From the NCBI GenBank assembly GCA_007922305.1, contig ML677386.1, forward strand, positions 11,389,830 to 11,453,829: DNA of 64,000 bases, in the 5' to 3' direction. The stretch is from Dermatemys mawii (lineage: Eukaryota; Chordata; Testudines; Dermatemydidae). The position numbers and the translations under genes are program-made. Of this stretch, positions 23,138-32,346 are shown piece by piece. Each line of letters starts with the position of its first letter. Position 1 is the first letter of the stretch. The notes beneath the pieces are model-generated. The model did no database searches. It worked only from the letters and a program-made list of their open reading frames with translations, and had not been told where the DNA came from.

Positions 23138-23196
23138 CATAAAAAGGATATAGAACAATAAAGGGAGAGGCAGTGTCTGCAGGAAAGCAGATAGAA
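23138..23196 (+). repeat. second copy of the ERV-like 59-bp block
   Basis: GCATAAAAAGGATATAGAAC, CAATAAAGGGAGAGGCAG and TCTGCAGGAAAGCAGATAG repeat 21410-21468 in the same orientation 1.73 kb downstream. Flanks differ on both sides. Confidence 0.7.
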
Positions 23197-23345
23197 CCCC
23201 GGTTCCTAGAAGCAGGGATACCTGGGATAAGTCGGGCCTACCTAAGCTTTGAAGTCATGGTAAGCTGTAGGTCAGACAATGTGTGTATTGGCCTTTTATT
23301 GTTTGAAGTCTTTTCTCTGAATGCTATGCTTCTGTGGAAACTGTT

Positions 23346-23625
23346 CTAAGTAGAGCTGGGTGAAATTTTTTGGCAGAAACTGTTTTTTCACTGAAAACTG
23401 CAGATTTGCGTCACCCAAAATATTTCATAAATGTGCACTGAATTCAAATTATTTCAGTAAAAAAAAAGTTTTTTCCAACATTTTCAAAGCAAAATATTTC
23501 AATTTTTTTAAACTACTTTTAGTTTCAAAATTTACTTGAATTTTTTAATTTAAAATGTTTTAAAAAGCTTAAAAGCAAAATACAAAATGATTTCCCCTCC
23601 CGCAATTTTTCAGAATGTCCAATAA
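23346..23625. repeat. AT-rich MITE-like repeat
   Basis: Starts GTAGAGCTGGGTGAAATTTT and continues with many A- and T-runs and partial inverted symmetry (GAAACTGTTTTTTCACTG; CAAAATATTTCAATTTTTTT). The GAGCTGG-TGAAAATTTT opening is that of a reptile interspersed repeat I recognise. Boundaries are approximate. Confidence 0.45.
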
Positions 23626-23910
23626 AACGAAAAATGTTATTTGCATAGCACTAGTGCCGAGTCACTGTATTTACCTACTGGTCATAGCTCCTGAAGGGAA
23701 GTATCCTGCAGGTGCCAAGCCCAGGTGGGCCTGCTGTGGAATTATAGTTGGTAATCAGGGAGGCTGCCGCCCAAGAACCCGGTCTGTAAGTAGAAGAATT
23801 GAAGGATTACATTCCAGGATAAGAGAAGTCAGGGAGTTGATACCTGAGGATGTGCACTCTGGAGAGACAAGTCAGGGGTCAGAGGCACAGCTTCTGGACA
23901 CTTTAGCCTA

Positions 23911-24096
23911 GATGCGATAAATTGACCCCCGAGTGCTCTCCCATCGACTCTTGTACACCACCGCCACGAGAGGCACAGGCGGAGTTGACAGTGAAGACGC
24001 TGCGGTGAGTAGATCTAAGTACGTTGACTTCAGTTACATTATTCTTGTAGCTGAAGTTGTGTAATTTAGATCAATCCCCCCCAGTGTAGACCAAGG
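23911..24096. mobile_element. MITE, GTGTAGACC-ended family
   Basis: GATGCGATAAATTGACCCCC at the left, AGATCTAAGTACGTTGAC in the middle and TTTAGATCAATCCCCCCC then AGTGTAGACCAAGG at the right. Partial inverted symmetry (TTGACCCCC/… and …TCAATCCCCCC) and the AGTGTAGACC end place it with the other TGTCTACAC-type MITEs. The left TIR is missing. Confidence 0.55.
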
Positions 24097-24114
24097 CATG
24101 GGCCTTCTCAGCAT

Positions 24115-24500
24115 AGAGGCATATCTGCACATCAGCAAGGGGAAGCCTGCATTGCAGAAGTCTGTAGCATACATGTTTTGAGAGTAACTAGAGTCTCCAG
24201 GTTTGCCTTTGCTGCAGTGTTAGTTTGAGGTATAACTTAAGTATTACCCCCAGCTTGACTTCTCTTCACACACAAAAATATCTAGCTGAAGCTAGTGGTG
24301 TTTTTAATTCCAGCTAGCTTGCTTGTCAGGAGGGATTGGTGAAGTATTGTGGACTAATGCATGTGCTATAATGCAGTGGAGACTTGGCTGTGCTGCTAAT
24401 ACAAACACTTTGCTGCTTGAGTGTCATTTTGCAGTGTCCCTCTTCAACTAGGCTAACAAGTGTAGATAATTCAAGCTAATGCTGTAGTTTAGACAATCCT
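24115..24500. mobile_element. possible further MITE
   Basis: GGCATATCTGCACATCAGC near the left and GTAGTTTAGACAATCC near the right resemble decayed TGTCTACAC ends. The interior is not recognised. Weak call. Confidence 0.3.
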
Positions 24501-24552
24501 CCAGACCTATCAATGCAGCATCTTTCTCAAGCCCTAAATTCACCAAGGGAAG

Positions 24553-25240
24553 ATGATATTTTGTTCAAAATTTAAGACTGCTTCTTTTCTACCCATAGTT
24601 GTATGGAGTGTTGTTGTAACCATGTTGGTCCCAAGATATCAACCCATATATGACCTGTCAGTCCTCATCCTCAAAGGAAACCTGCACACCACTTTCAGAA
24701 GACAAGCCTTGGAGCTTAAATTCATAACTTTGCTAGACACTGAAAATCATGGACAGAATAGAGACACTAGATTATCACAATCAGAGGGGTAGCCGTGTTA
24801 GTCTGAATCTGCAAAAGTGACAAAGAGTCTTGTAGCCCTTTACAGACTATCAGATATTTTGGAGCATAAGCTTTCGTGAAGTGGGTCTTCGCCCACAAAA
24901 GTTTATGTTCCAAAATATCTGTTAAGGTGCTACAAGACTCGTTGTCGCTTTTGTAGATTATCACAACAATCTACTAATCCACCAGCTGCTTTCCCACTCC
25001 TCTTCCTTTCCTCCCTATGACTAGAGGGGTGTTAATGGGTCTCTTCTTCTTGAATGGTTTCTTGAAATATGTGTTAACTACTTATGGTAGACAATCTGTT
25101 CCACCTTATATTTAGCTGACACTCTGAGTTAATTTCCCAGATCTGAATAAGAGATCTGTGTAAGCTCAAAAGCTGGTCTCTCTCATCAACAGAAGTTGAG
25201 CCAATAAAAGATATTACCGCACCCACTTTTTCTCTCTTTT
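24553..25240 (+). pseudogene. probable Penelope-like element 3' end (GIY-YIG protein C terminus)
   Basis: The plus-strand frame at 24553-24792 contains VLILKGNLHTTFRRQALELK then FITLLDTENHGQNRDT. This resembles the C-terminal end of the GIY-YIG endonuclease domain of Penelope-like retroelements (an 'E..FI..F.T...GLN.D' type block). Downstream non-coding text (TAATGGGTCTCTTC, CTGAGTTAATTTCCCAGA, AAGCTCAAAAGCTGG, CCAATAAAAGATATTACC) is a repeat 3' end that recurs in part at 50286-50410. The leftward text GTGTTGTTGTAACCATG with GGTCCCAAGATAT is an inverted partner of that 3' end, as expected from the inverted or pseudo-LTR arrangement of these elements. A 173-bp hairpin insertion splits it. The family call is from memory and is moderate. 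Confidence 0.5.
24781..24953. mobile_element. 173-bp hairpin element with 13-bp target-site duplication
   Basis: It is flanked by a perfect 13-bp direct repeat TAGATTATCACAA (24768-24780 and 24954-24966). The left part reads TCAGAGGGGTAGCCGTGTTA, then AAGAGTCTTGTAGCCC and GGAGCATAAGCTTTCGTG. The right part is its inverse (CACAAAAGTTTATGTTCC, GTGCTACAAGACTCG). The outer 30 bases of the left arm have no partner at the right. Related copies: 44752-44880 and a remnant at 48822-48848. A 13-bp duplication is too long for hAT or PIF/Harbinger and fits retroposition or Penelope-type integration. Class inferred only. Confidence 0.8.
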
Positions 25241-26269
25241 CTACCCACTCATTCTTCCACAGAGGGGAATATTTATATTATGCAGAGGACCCTATTTTTG
25301 TTTTGTAGGATATTAATATCTGGGCCCTTTCCCCTATGCACAAGCTGTTATATCTTCCACTCTCTCTCATATGCTAGCTATAATAGTTTTACTACTTCCA
25401 ATACACAGATATTTGTGTATTATTTCATTAAACATCAAAGCTTTCAAAACCAGAACCAGCCAACTGCTGGCAGTACCTAACACATTTAGGCCATAATCCA
25501 TGAGAAAAGAAGAAGCCAGACCCTGTTGACTGTCTTTATTATCCACCAGTGTAGAGATGGAATCATATTGTTGGAATACTTCAGAAGGTAGCATAAAGTT
25601 ACTTGATTCTACTAACAAAAACTGGTGATCACTTTTCCAGTAGGTAGGTATATAGTAGTTTGAATTATGTTCCTGCTTGATAAGAACTGTTTGGATAATC
25701 ACACTGGAACTAAAAATATTATACATATTACAGTAGGTTTAAATGATAAATAGACTATGATTTTTAAGCCATGTCACTGATGTTGACAGAGCTATAACTA
25801 ATGATGCAAAAAAAGGTCTTGTGACATATGAAATAGGGCACTGAGTACAACTGGTTATGCATTAGAATGCCATTAATTGCATCTAAAGAGAATGAGCCTT
25901 AATGTTACATAGGATATTTCAAGCTATCACATGTCTTACGTAACTGAAATTTGTGCAATAAAGTAGTACTGGATAATGCTGAGATTGTTCAACTAGTAAA
26001 ATTCATCAAGATTTATTTACATAGAGACAAATTCTGCTACCCTTTCTCAGGCTGGATAAGTACATCATTCTGTGAGTGTCCCTCCCAGAACATGTATAGC
26101 TGAGGGGAGGAAGGGAGGCAAGAGATCTAAACTATGTGGTACATTCCCTGGTGGGGGATATAGAAGATGAATTCCTCTATCCTTGTTGTTTTGGCAGCTG
26201 ATAGAAGGTGTACCCTTGATGCAGAAGCTACCTGAGATAAGGTATTAAATTAAGGAAGACTACAGTAGA
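25241..26269. other. unassigned sequence; no gene seen
   Basis: No recognised repeat. The 119-codon minus frame at 25367-25726 has no domain signature or supporting context. Confidence 0.45.
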
Positions 26270-27543
26270 GGAGTACATAGTCTTTGAAAAGTCATGGAAA
26301 ATGGGAGTGATTCCAGAAGACTGGAAAGGGCAAATATAGTGCCAATCTCTAAAAAGGTAAGTAAGGAAAACCCAGGGAATTACAGACCAGTCAGCTTAAC
26401 TTCTGTACCCGGAAAGATAATGGAGCAAATAATTAAGCAATCAATTTGCAAATATCTAGAAGATAATAAGGTGATAAGTAACAGTCAACATGAATTTGTC
26501 AAGAACAAATGTCAAACAAACCTGATAGCTTTCTTTGACAGGGTAACAAGCCTTATGGATAGGGTGACCAGATGTCCCAATTTTATAGGGTCTTTTTCTT
26601 ATATAGGCGCCTATTACTCTCCACCTCATCCTGATTTTTCACACTTGCTGCCTGGTCACCCTACTTATGGATTGGGGGAAGTGGTAGACATGGTATACCT
26701 TAACTTTAGTAAAGCTTTTGATACTGTGTCACATGACCGGCTCATAAACAAACTAGGGAAATGCAACCTTGATGGAGCTGCTATAAGGTGGCTGCAGAAC
26801 TGGCTGGAAAACCATTCCCAGAGAGTAGTTATCAGTGGTTCACAATCATGCTGAAAAGGCATAAGAAGTGGGGTCCTTTAGGGATCAGTTCTGTGTCCAG
26901 TTCTGCTCAATGTCTTAATCAGTGATTTAGATAATGCCACAGAGAGTACACTTATAAAGTCTGCGGACAATACCAAGCCGGAAGGGGTTGCAAGTGCTTT
27001 GGAGCATAGCATTAAAATTCAAAATGATCTGAACGAACTGGAGAAATGGTCTGAAGTAAGTAGGATGAAATTCAATAAGGAAAATGTAAAGTATTTCACT
27101 TAGGAAGGAACAATCAGTTGCACACATGCAAAATGGGAAATGACTGCCTAGGAAGGAGTACTGCAGAAAGGGATCTAGGGGTCATAGTGGATCATAAGCG
27201 AAATATGAGTCAACAGTGTCATGCTGTTGCAAAAAAAGCAAACATCATTCTGGGATGTATTAGCAGGAGTGTTGCAAGCAACACACGAGAATGAATTCTT
27301 CTACTCTACTTCACGCTGATTAGGCCTCATCTGGAGTATTGTGTGTTTCTGGGCATCACATTTCAGAAAGAATGTGAACAAATGGGAGAAAGTCCAGAGA
27401 AGAGCAACAAAAATGATTAAAGGTCTAGAAAACATGACCTATGAGGGAAAATTGAAAAGAAATGGGTTTGTTTAGTCTGGAAAAAGAGAAGACAGAGGGT
27501 ACATGATAACAGTTTTCAAGTATATAAAAGGTTGTTACAAGGA
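26270..27543 (+). pseudogene. CR1 LINE ORF2 relic: reverse transcriptase, interrupted by a MITE
   Basis: Plus-strand codons 26294-26854 read NYRPVSLTSVPGKIMEQIIK, then HEFVKN, and after the MITE YLNFSKAFDTVSHDRLINK with WLQNWLENHSQRVV. These are the reverse-transcriptase palm blocks of CR1 LINEs (block A 'F.KAFD.V.H' intact). A stop follows at 26854. Non-open similarity continues: the catalytic FADD block is SADN at about 26960-26971, so one catalytic aspartate is lost. Further CR1 text (GATCTAGGGGTCATAGTGGA, CTGGAGTATTGTGTG, AAAAATGATTAAAGG) runs to about 27543, where it stops abruptly next to the minus-strand LINE. It lacks the CR1 3' tail. Dead element. Confidence 0.93.
26560..26663. mobile_element. 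hAT MITE, 104 bp, inserted in the CR1 copy
   Basis: The ends TAGGGTGACCAG and CTGGTCACCCTA are perfect inverted repeats. The flanking 8-bp TSD CTTATGGA (26552-26559 and 26664-26671) is perfect. The interior has GTCCCAATTTTATAGGG and CCTGATTTTTCACACTTGC. Removing the element and one TSD restores a CR1-like stretch, CTTATGGATTGGGGG. It is therefore younger than the CR1 copy. Confidence 0.96.
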
Positions 27544-28430
27544 ATATTAATCTTCTGCACTGGGATAGCAACAGCTTCATATTCTAAGCTTATTTCTTCA
27601 TTCTCTACTGCTGATCAGTTTAATCTTTCCCTTATGAAAGTACAAACACTTCCTCCTCTTCCTAGTTTTCAGGCTTGCCTAAAGGCAACATACCCTGCAA
27701 TTTTAAATGCAAGATTGTGAAAGTTATCATATTTTCTAGATACAGATGACATCTGGTTTAGTTTTCACTTCCAGGATATTTTCTTTTAGTTCTTGACCCT
27801 GTGCTAGCAGACTGTATGCATTCCAACAAATGATTGAGATCCTTATACTACAGTCATATTTTGCCATTCACTTCATTAAAAATTGTGTGAATGTGGTCCA
27901 TTGACAAGTTGCTAACATACAAATATTTTTGCCCTTGCTATAATTTTCATTTTTTTCTGATTTCTTCGCCATTTGAGATATACAATTCATCACTTCTATC
28001 ATAAATCCAATAAAACCTTTTTTCATTACTAGTATATTGCCTATTCCTTCTGCAGTGTTTATCATATTCTTTATAGAATGAGACTGTCTTTTCCTGTGGA
28101 TTCTGTCTTTCTTCACCACCTGATCCTTTGAGAGCCTCCTTATAGCTTCTGCATAAGATCTATTAGCAATTTTTTCCTCTCTTTAGCTTACCTTTCTGCA
28201 ATATATTTTCTATATGCTGGTTTGTGATTAGCACCACAGTTACTACTTTTGACCTCTGTACCTTCTATACAATTGTCATAGGAATACTTCCCTACATTTA
28301 CTGCATTTTCTTTTCACTTTACAAACAGTCCTACATGCCCATAGCATTGGCACTTATAACACATTAGTGGAGGGGGGATATATGGCTTAGCACTGAATAT
28401 CTGAAACCCTAGAGTTCCTTGGCTTGGTCT

Positions 28431-28905
28431 ACACTAGCACTTCTGTTAGCAAAAAAATTTCAGTCGGGGTGTGAAAAAAGACACCCCGACCAACATAAGT
28501 TTAACCAGCAAAAACGCTAGTGTGGACAGTAGTATGTCGGCAGGAGATGCTCTCCCGTTGGCACACAGCAGCTACAAGGGACATCTCACACTGGTGCAGC
28601 TGCAGCAGTACAGCTGTGCCACTGTAAGGTCAGTAGTACTCTAGACCGGTGGTCGTCAAAGTGGGGTGCATGAGACCACCCTCGGGGGTGCACGAGACCC
28701 TGACGCTGCTGCCGATCCTTTGCGAGAGACCGCCGAATTCGGCAGCTGTCTATTTTGGTACCGCCGAAATGCTGCCACAGAAAGTAAAAGCTTTCTGTAC
28801 GGCGGCATTTCGGCGGAGATACCCCGGGGGGCCACGAGTGGACGACGCTCTGCAGAAGGGGGCCACGGCCGAAAAAGGTTGAGGACCACTGCTCTAGACA
28901 TAGCC
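28431..28905. mobile_element. MITE with GGCTTGGTCTACACT ends, inserted in the LINE and split by a hAT
   Basis: The left end GGCTTGGTCTACACTAGC pairs with the right end TCTAGACATAGCC (canonical GTGTAGACATAGCC). Near the left a hairpin CGGGGTG...CACCCCG is visible (28464-28489). The hAT at 28647-28891 splits it: AGTAGTA|CTCTAGAC before, CTCTAGAC|ATAGCC after. It interrupts the LINE ORF1 between LPER and TLGFQIF, which read together without it. Related MITEs: 34563, 50866. Confidence 0.85.
28647..28891. mobile_element. non-autonomous hAT element, 245 bp, innermost insertion
   Basis: Ends CGGTGGTCGTCAAAGTGG and AAGGTTGAGGACCACTG. Perfect 8-bp TSD CTCTAGAC at 28639-28646 and 28892-28899. The interior is GC-rich with an inverted region (TGCCGATCC, GCCGAAATGCTGCC against GGCGGCATTTCGGC). 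High CpG content compared with flanks suggests it is the youngest of the three layers. Open frames on both strands (28586-28957) are shadows. Confidence 0.94.
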
Positions 28906-29450
28906 TCTCTGGTAGAATCCCCTGCTGTACTGTAATCAGTACTCCTGTTGATGGCATCTACTTTCTACTCCACATTTACTAATTAGTCACTTAACACTTA
29001 TCATTAGTCAGCTCTAATGACACTCCCTTTCTTTCAGTTAAGCACTTTGCTACTGGCACCTCAACTTTCCTTATCGTTTTAGTTTTTGCCAGTTTATCAA
29101 TTTGCTTTTTATTTTTACATTCAACCAAAAGATCACCATCTTGTAGCTTCCCTGGCTCTTACACTCATGTTTTTTAAATCCACTCAGCTACTTTCACAGG
29201 GATTAACATCACCTAATCTTATTTCTTTGGCTAGGGATTTTACAATTATAACATTCTAATTTATTTCCTTCCTTAGCTTAGCTTTTTGCTGATATCATCA
29301 TCTGATTCTGTTTCTATTCTTGTTTCCTCCCTCCCCCGCACTTTGTATAATTTCTCACTCTTTAATAGATTCTTTAGTTTCCCAAGGGACTTCCTTGGGG
29401 GCCAGAAAATCCTGTATCTCCCACCAAGCCCAACCCCTTTCTGCTTGCCC

Positions 29451-30391
29451 CGCGCTGGCTTTATTCAAGCACCTCCTCTTCCTACCCAGCTGGGCTTTAG
29501 GTTCAATTAGGGCTGTATCCAGTGTACACTTTACCTAGGCAAGTGCAGCCCATCCTGTCAAGTAGCTCTTTCTTGAATTATTGTAACCCCTTCAGAGGTA
29601 GTATGGGGGTGCCCATCACAGTGGCATTTTATTTTTTTGTGCTGTATAAGAAGCCTCCTTATCTCTATCAGTAAGCCATCCTGTGTTAAACCACAGCAGT
29701 ACAGGAAGCAGAGGAAACTGTTTTTACCTTCAAGAGCCCAAGCAATGAACATATATAGATGCCCTCCACGGCCCAGTAAAAGCAAATTGATTAAGTGTCT
29801 TGAGCTAGCTATATATTTGATTAAGATTCCCAGAACCTTTTGGAAGGGATCGTGCATGTGTCCGTATACAAGTAAATCCTCTATTCCTTGTCTATTTGCC
29901 TCACAAATGTGCATGTTTCATTGAATATTCATAAGTGACCTGCAGGCAGGAGTGATTTTTTGTTTGTTTTAATTCAGGCTTGAGATGAACATCAAAAATA
30001 CAAGATCAACACACTGGATGAGAAACCATTGGTCCAGTATCTTCTATTCAGCAATAGCCAAAACCTCATGCTACTAAGAAAAGTACACCTTCTTCTATAA
30101 TGTACCTAGCCAAATATGCAACAGTATCCATAAGCTTTGGTGAAAGTAGGGGAAATATCTTCATCTCAGACATTCAGACAAACAAACCTTTATTCCTATT
30201 CATTCCCGCCACGCTCCAAAGAAAACCCCCACCTCTTGATCAGGTTACTTGTGACTTTCATTCAAAAATAGTTGACTTACTTCATGAACAGTCATCCAGA
30301 ACTAATAAAAATATAACATTTTAATTTCTTACAAAATAATAATTCAGCCTATTAATATTTGAGAGGGCAGAAGTGAAAGTTATATTTCAAA
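29451..30391. other. unassigned sequence
   Basis: No gene or repeat recognised. Open frames at 29558-29924 on both strands overlap and carry no domain. The segment ends with ATTTCAAA (30384-30391), the left TSD of the next element. Confidence 0.45.
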
Positions 30392-30702
30392 GTAGGGCTG
30401 TCAAACAATTTTTAATTGCAGTTAATCGTACTGTTAAACAATAATAAAATACCATTTATTTAAATTTTTTTGGATGTTTTCTGCATTTTCAAATATATTG
30501 ATTTCAATTACCACAGAACACAAAGTATGCAATGCTCATTATTTTTGGATTACAAATATTTGCACTGTAAAAAAGAATCAAGAAATAGTATTGTGAACTG
30601 AAAAATACAAGTACTATAGTTCAATCTCATCATCATGAAAGTTGAACTTACAAATGTACAAAAAAATAACTGCACTCAAAAACAAAAAAAGTCCACTCAG
30701 CC

Positions 30703-31071
30703 CTACTTTTTGTTCATCCAGTTGCTCAGACAAACAAGTGTCTTTACATTTGCAGAAGATAATGCTGCCTGCTTCTTGTTCACAATGTCACCTGAAAGTA
30801 AGAACAGGCATTTGCATGGCACTGTTGTAGCCGGCGTCACAAGATATTTACATGCCAAATGTGCTGAAGATTCACATATCCCTTCATGCTTCAACCAATA
30901 TTTCAGAGGACATGTGCAATTGGGTTCTGCTTGATAACAATCCAAAGCAGTGCGGACCGACACATGTTCATTGTCATTATCTGAGTCAGATGCCATGAGC
31001 AAAAGGTTTATTTTCTTCCTTGGTGGTTTGAGTTCTGTCGTTTCCACAAGACTTCTGCAAGCATGCTCCAT
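30703..31071 (-). pseudogene. hAT transposase C-terminal relic, left arm
   Basis: A 122-codon minus-strand frame contains YWLKHEGICESSAHLACKYL, then VTPATTVPCKCLFLLSGDIV and NKKQAALSSANVKTLVCLS. This is the hAT C-terminal dimerisation region ('L...A..YL..PAT..P.ER.FS..GDIV...R..L'), with the usual E-R before the phenylalanine as C-K-C-L-F. The RNase H-like catalytic parts are absent. Homologous to the plus-strand copy in the right arm, and it retains the LSSANV stretch uninterrupted where the right arm is broken by the LTR. Confidence 0.85.
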
Positions 31072-31339
31072 ACCTTGTCCCTCTCAGATTTTGGAAGGCA
31101 CCTCAGATTCTTAAACCTCGGGTTGAGTGCTGTAGCTATCTTTAGAAATGTAGCATTGGTACCTTCTTTGTGTTTTGTCAAATCTGCACAGTGTTCTTAA
31201 AATGAACAACACGCACTGAATCATTTGAGACTGCTGTAACATGAAATATGTGGCAGGATGCAGGTAAAACAGATAGAGACTTACAATTCTCCCCCAAGGA
31301 GTTCAGTCACAAATTTATTTTTTTTAAAAAAGCATCAGC

Positions 31340-31502
31340 ATGGAAGCATGTCTTCTGGAATGGTGGCCAAAGCATGAAGGGGAATACAAATGTTTAGAAT
31401 ATCTGTCATGTAAATATCTTGCAATGTGGGCTACAAAAGTGCCGTGCGAATGCCTGTTCTCACTTTCAGGTGACATTGTAAATAAGAAGTGGGAAGCATT
31501 AT
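31340..31502 (+). pseudogene. hAT transposase C-terminal relic, right arm, 5' portion
   Basis: The plus frame starting at 31340 reads LEWWPKHEGEYKCLEYLSCK then YLAMWATKVPCECLFSLSGD and IVNKKWEAL, the same dimerisation block as the left arm. At 31502 the solo LTR begins; the frame resumes at 32352 as SPVTVNKLV and then stops. The join EAL-SPVTVNKLV parallels AAL-SSANVKTLV in the left arm, confirming the LTR as a clean insertion. ORF track residues after 31502 are LTR sequence, not transposase. Confidence 0.85.
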
Positions 31503-32346
31503 TGTTAGGATATAGATATTCAGGCCTTTCTGTAAAGATCTATACTTTAAGAATTAGTTATATGTTTTTCATTTAGCCAGTTATAGAGGTATAAAAGAAA
31601 GAATCAAAATCACTATTTGCCTGTGTAAGGGTCTTCTCTCACTGGGACAGTCCAAGGCCCTGCTCTTAACATAAGGCTTTTGGCTAAGCAGTGGGAGCAC
31701 CCATATGCTGGATAGCGTACGGTGACGTCTTCATACATTTCACACCAGTCATACTGAAATAAGGCGATCTGGGATGGTTAAAAGCGTGATCTGATCCATC
31801 TTCTTCAGATAAAGGGAAGAGCCTAGAAGATGTAAAAGGAAATGTAGTTTGATAGTTTTCTGTTTCGTAAGAACTCACTTATCAATAGTCATAGTTAGGA
31901 AACCCTTATGTCTTTATAGATGTAGTTGTGAAATCCTCACTTCTGTATTGTTTAGTCATTATAGTTCCTGCTTTGCTATTGTTTATTTGCATGATCTCTG
32001 TCTGGTTCTTGATTGTTTCTGTCTGCTGTACAATTCATTTTGCTGGGTGTAAACTAATTAAGGTGATGGGATATAATTTGTTACAATGTGTTAGGATTGG
32101 TTAGGTAAATTTCAGTAAAATGATTGGTTAATGTATAGCTGAGAATATTACTATATAAATTAGGGGCAAACAAGAAGTAAATTGGGATTTGAAAGTAAGG
32201 AAAAAGGAACTTGGATTTAAGCTTGCTGGAAGTTCAGCCCAATAAACATCGAATTGTTTGCACCTTCAGACTTCGGATATCGTTGCTCTTTGTTCACATG
32301 AGAAGGACCAGGGAAGTGGGAGGGTGAAGGAATAAGCCTTCTATCA
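31503..32346 (+). mobile_element. solo LTR of an endogenous retrovirus, 844 bp
   Basis: Begins TGTTAGGATATAG and ends CCTTCTATCA, TG...CA ends, with the 5-bp TSD ATTAT at 31498-31502 and 32347-32351. A TATA-like ACTATATAAATTAGG lies at about 32150-32165 and a polyadenylation signal CCCAATAAACATCG at about 32239-32252, in the order expected for U3-R-U5 on the plus strand. No viral coding sequence is present. Solo LTRs arise by recombination between the two LTRs of a provirus. The insertion is younger than the hAT it split. Confidence 0.9.

Larger units (their letters stand above)
27548..29450 (-). pseudogene. minus-strand LINE relic: gag-like ORF1 with zinc knuckles and start of ORF2 endonuclease
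   Basis: Read on the minus strand from right to left. ORF1: DGDLLVECKNKKQIDKLAK and VEVPVAKCLTERKGVSLEL (about 29145-29020), then GVLITVQQGILPER up to the MITE, and after it FQIFSAKPYIPPPLMCYKC with CQCYGH (about 28410-28340). The C-x2-C-x4-H zinc-knuckle is clear, its last Cys is lost, and a second (SNCGANHKPAY) follows. ORF2: ICWNAYSLLAQGQELKENIL then PDVICI (about 27845-27735), the N terminus of an APE-type endonuclease, then a GRGGG-like block to about 27555. Many stops and shifts. The order ORF1 then endonuclease fits a two-ORF non-LTR retrotransposon; I cannot name the clade. It is cut at its 3' side where the CR1 copy begins. Confidence 0.82.

Noticed and set aside
24781..24953. hAT or Harbinger element
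   Set aside because: The flanking duplication is 13 bp and the ends are not a matched terminal inverted repeat, so neither class fits.
26294..26854. 186-codon frame as an intact reverse transcriptase gene
   Set aside because: It includes about 37 codons of inserted MITE, stops before the catalytic FADD block, and that block is mutated to SADN downstream.
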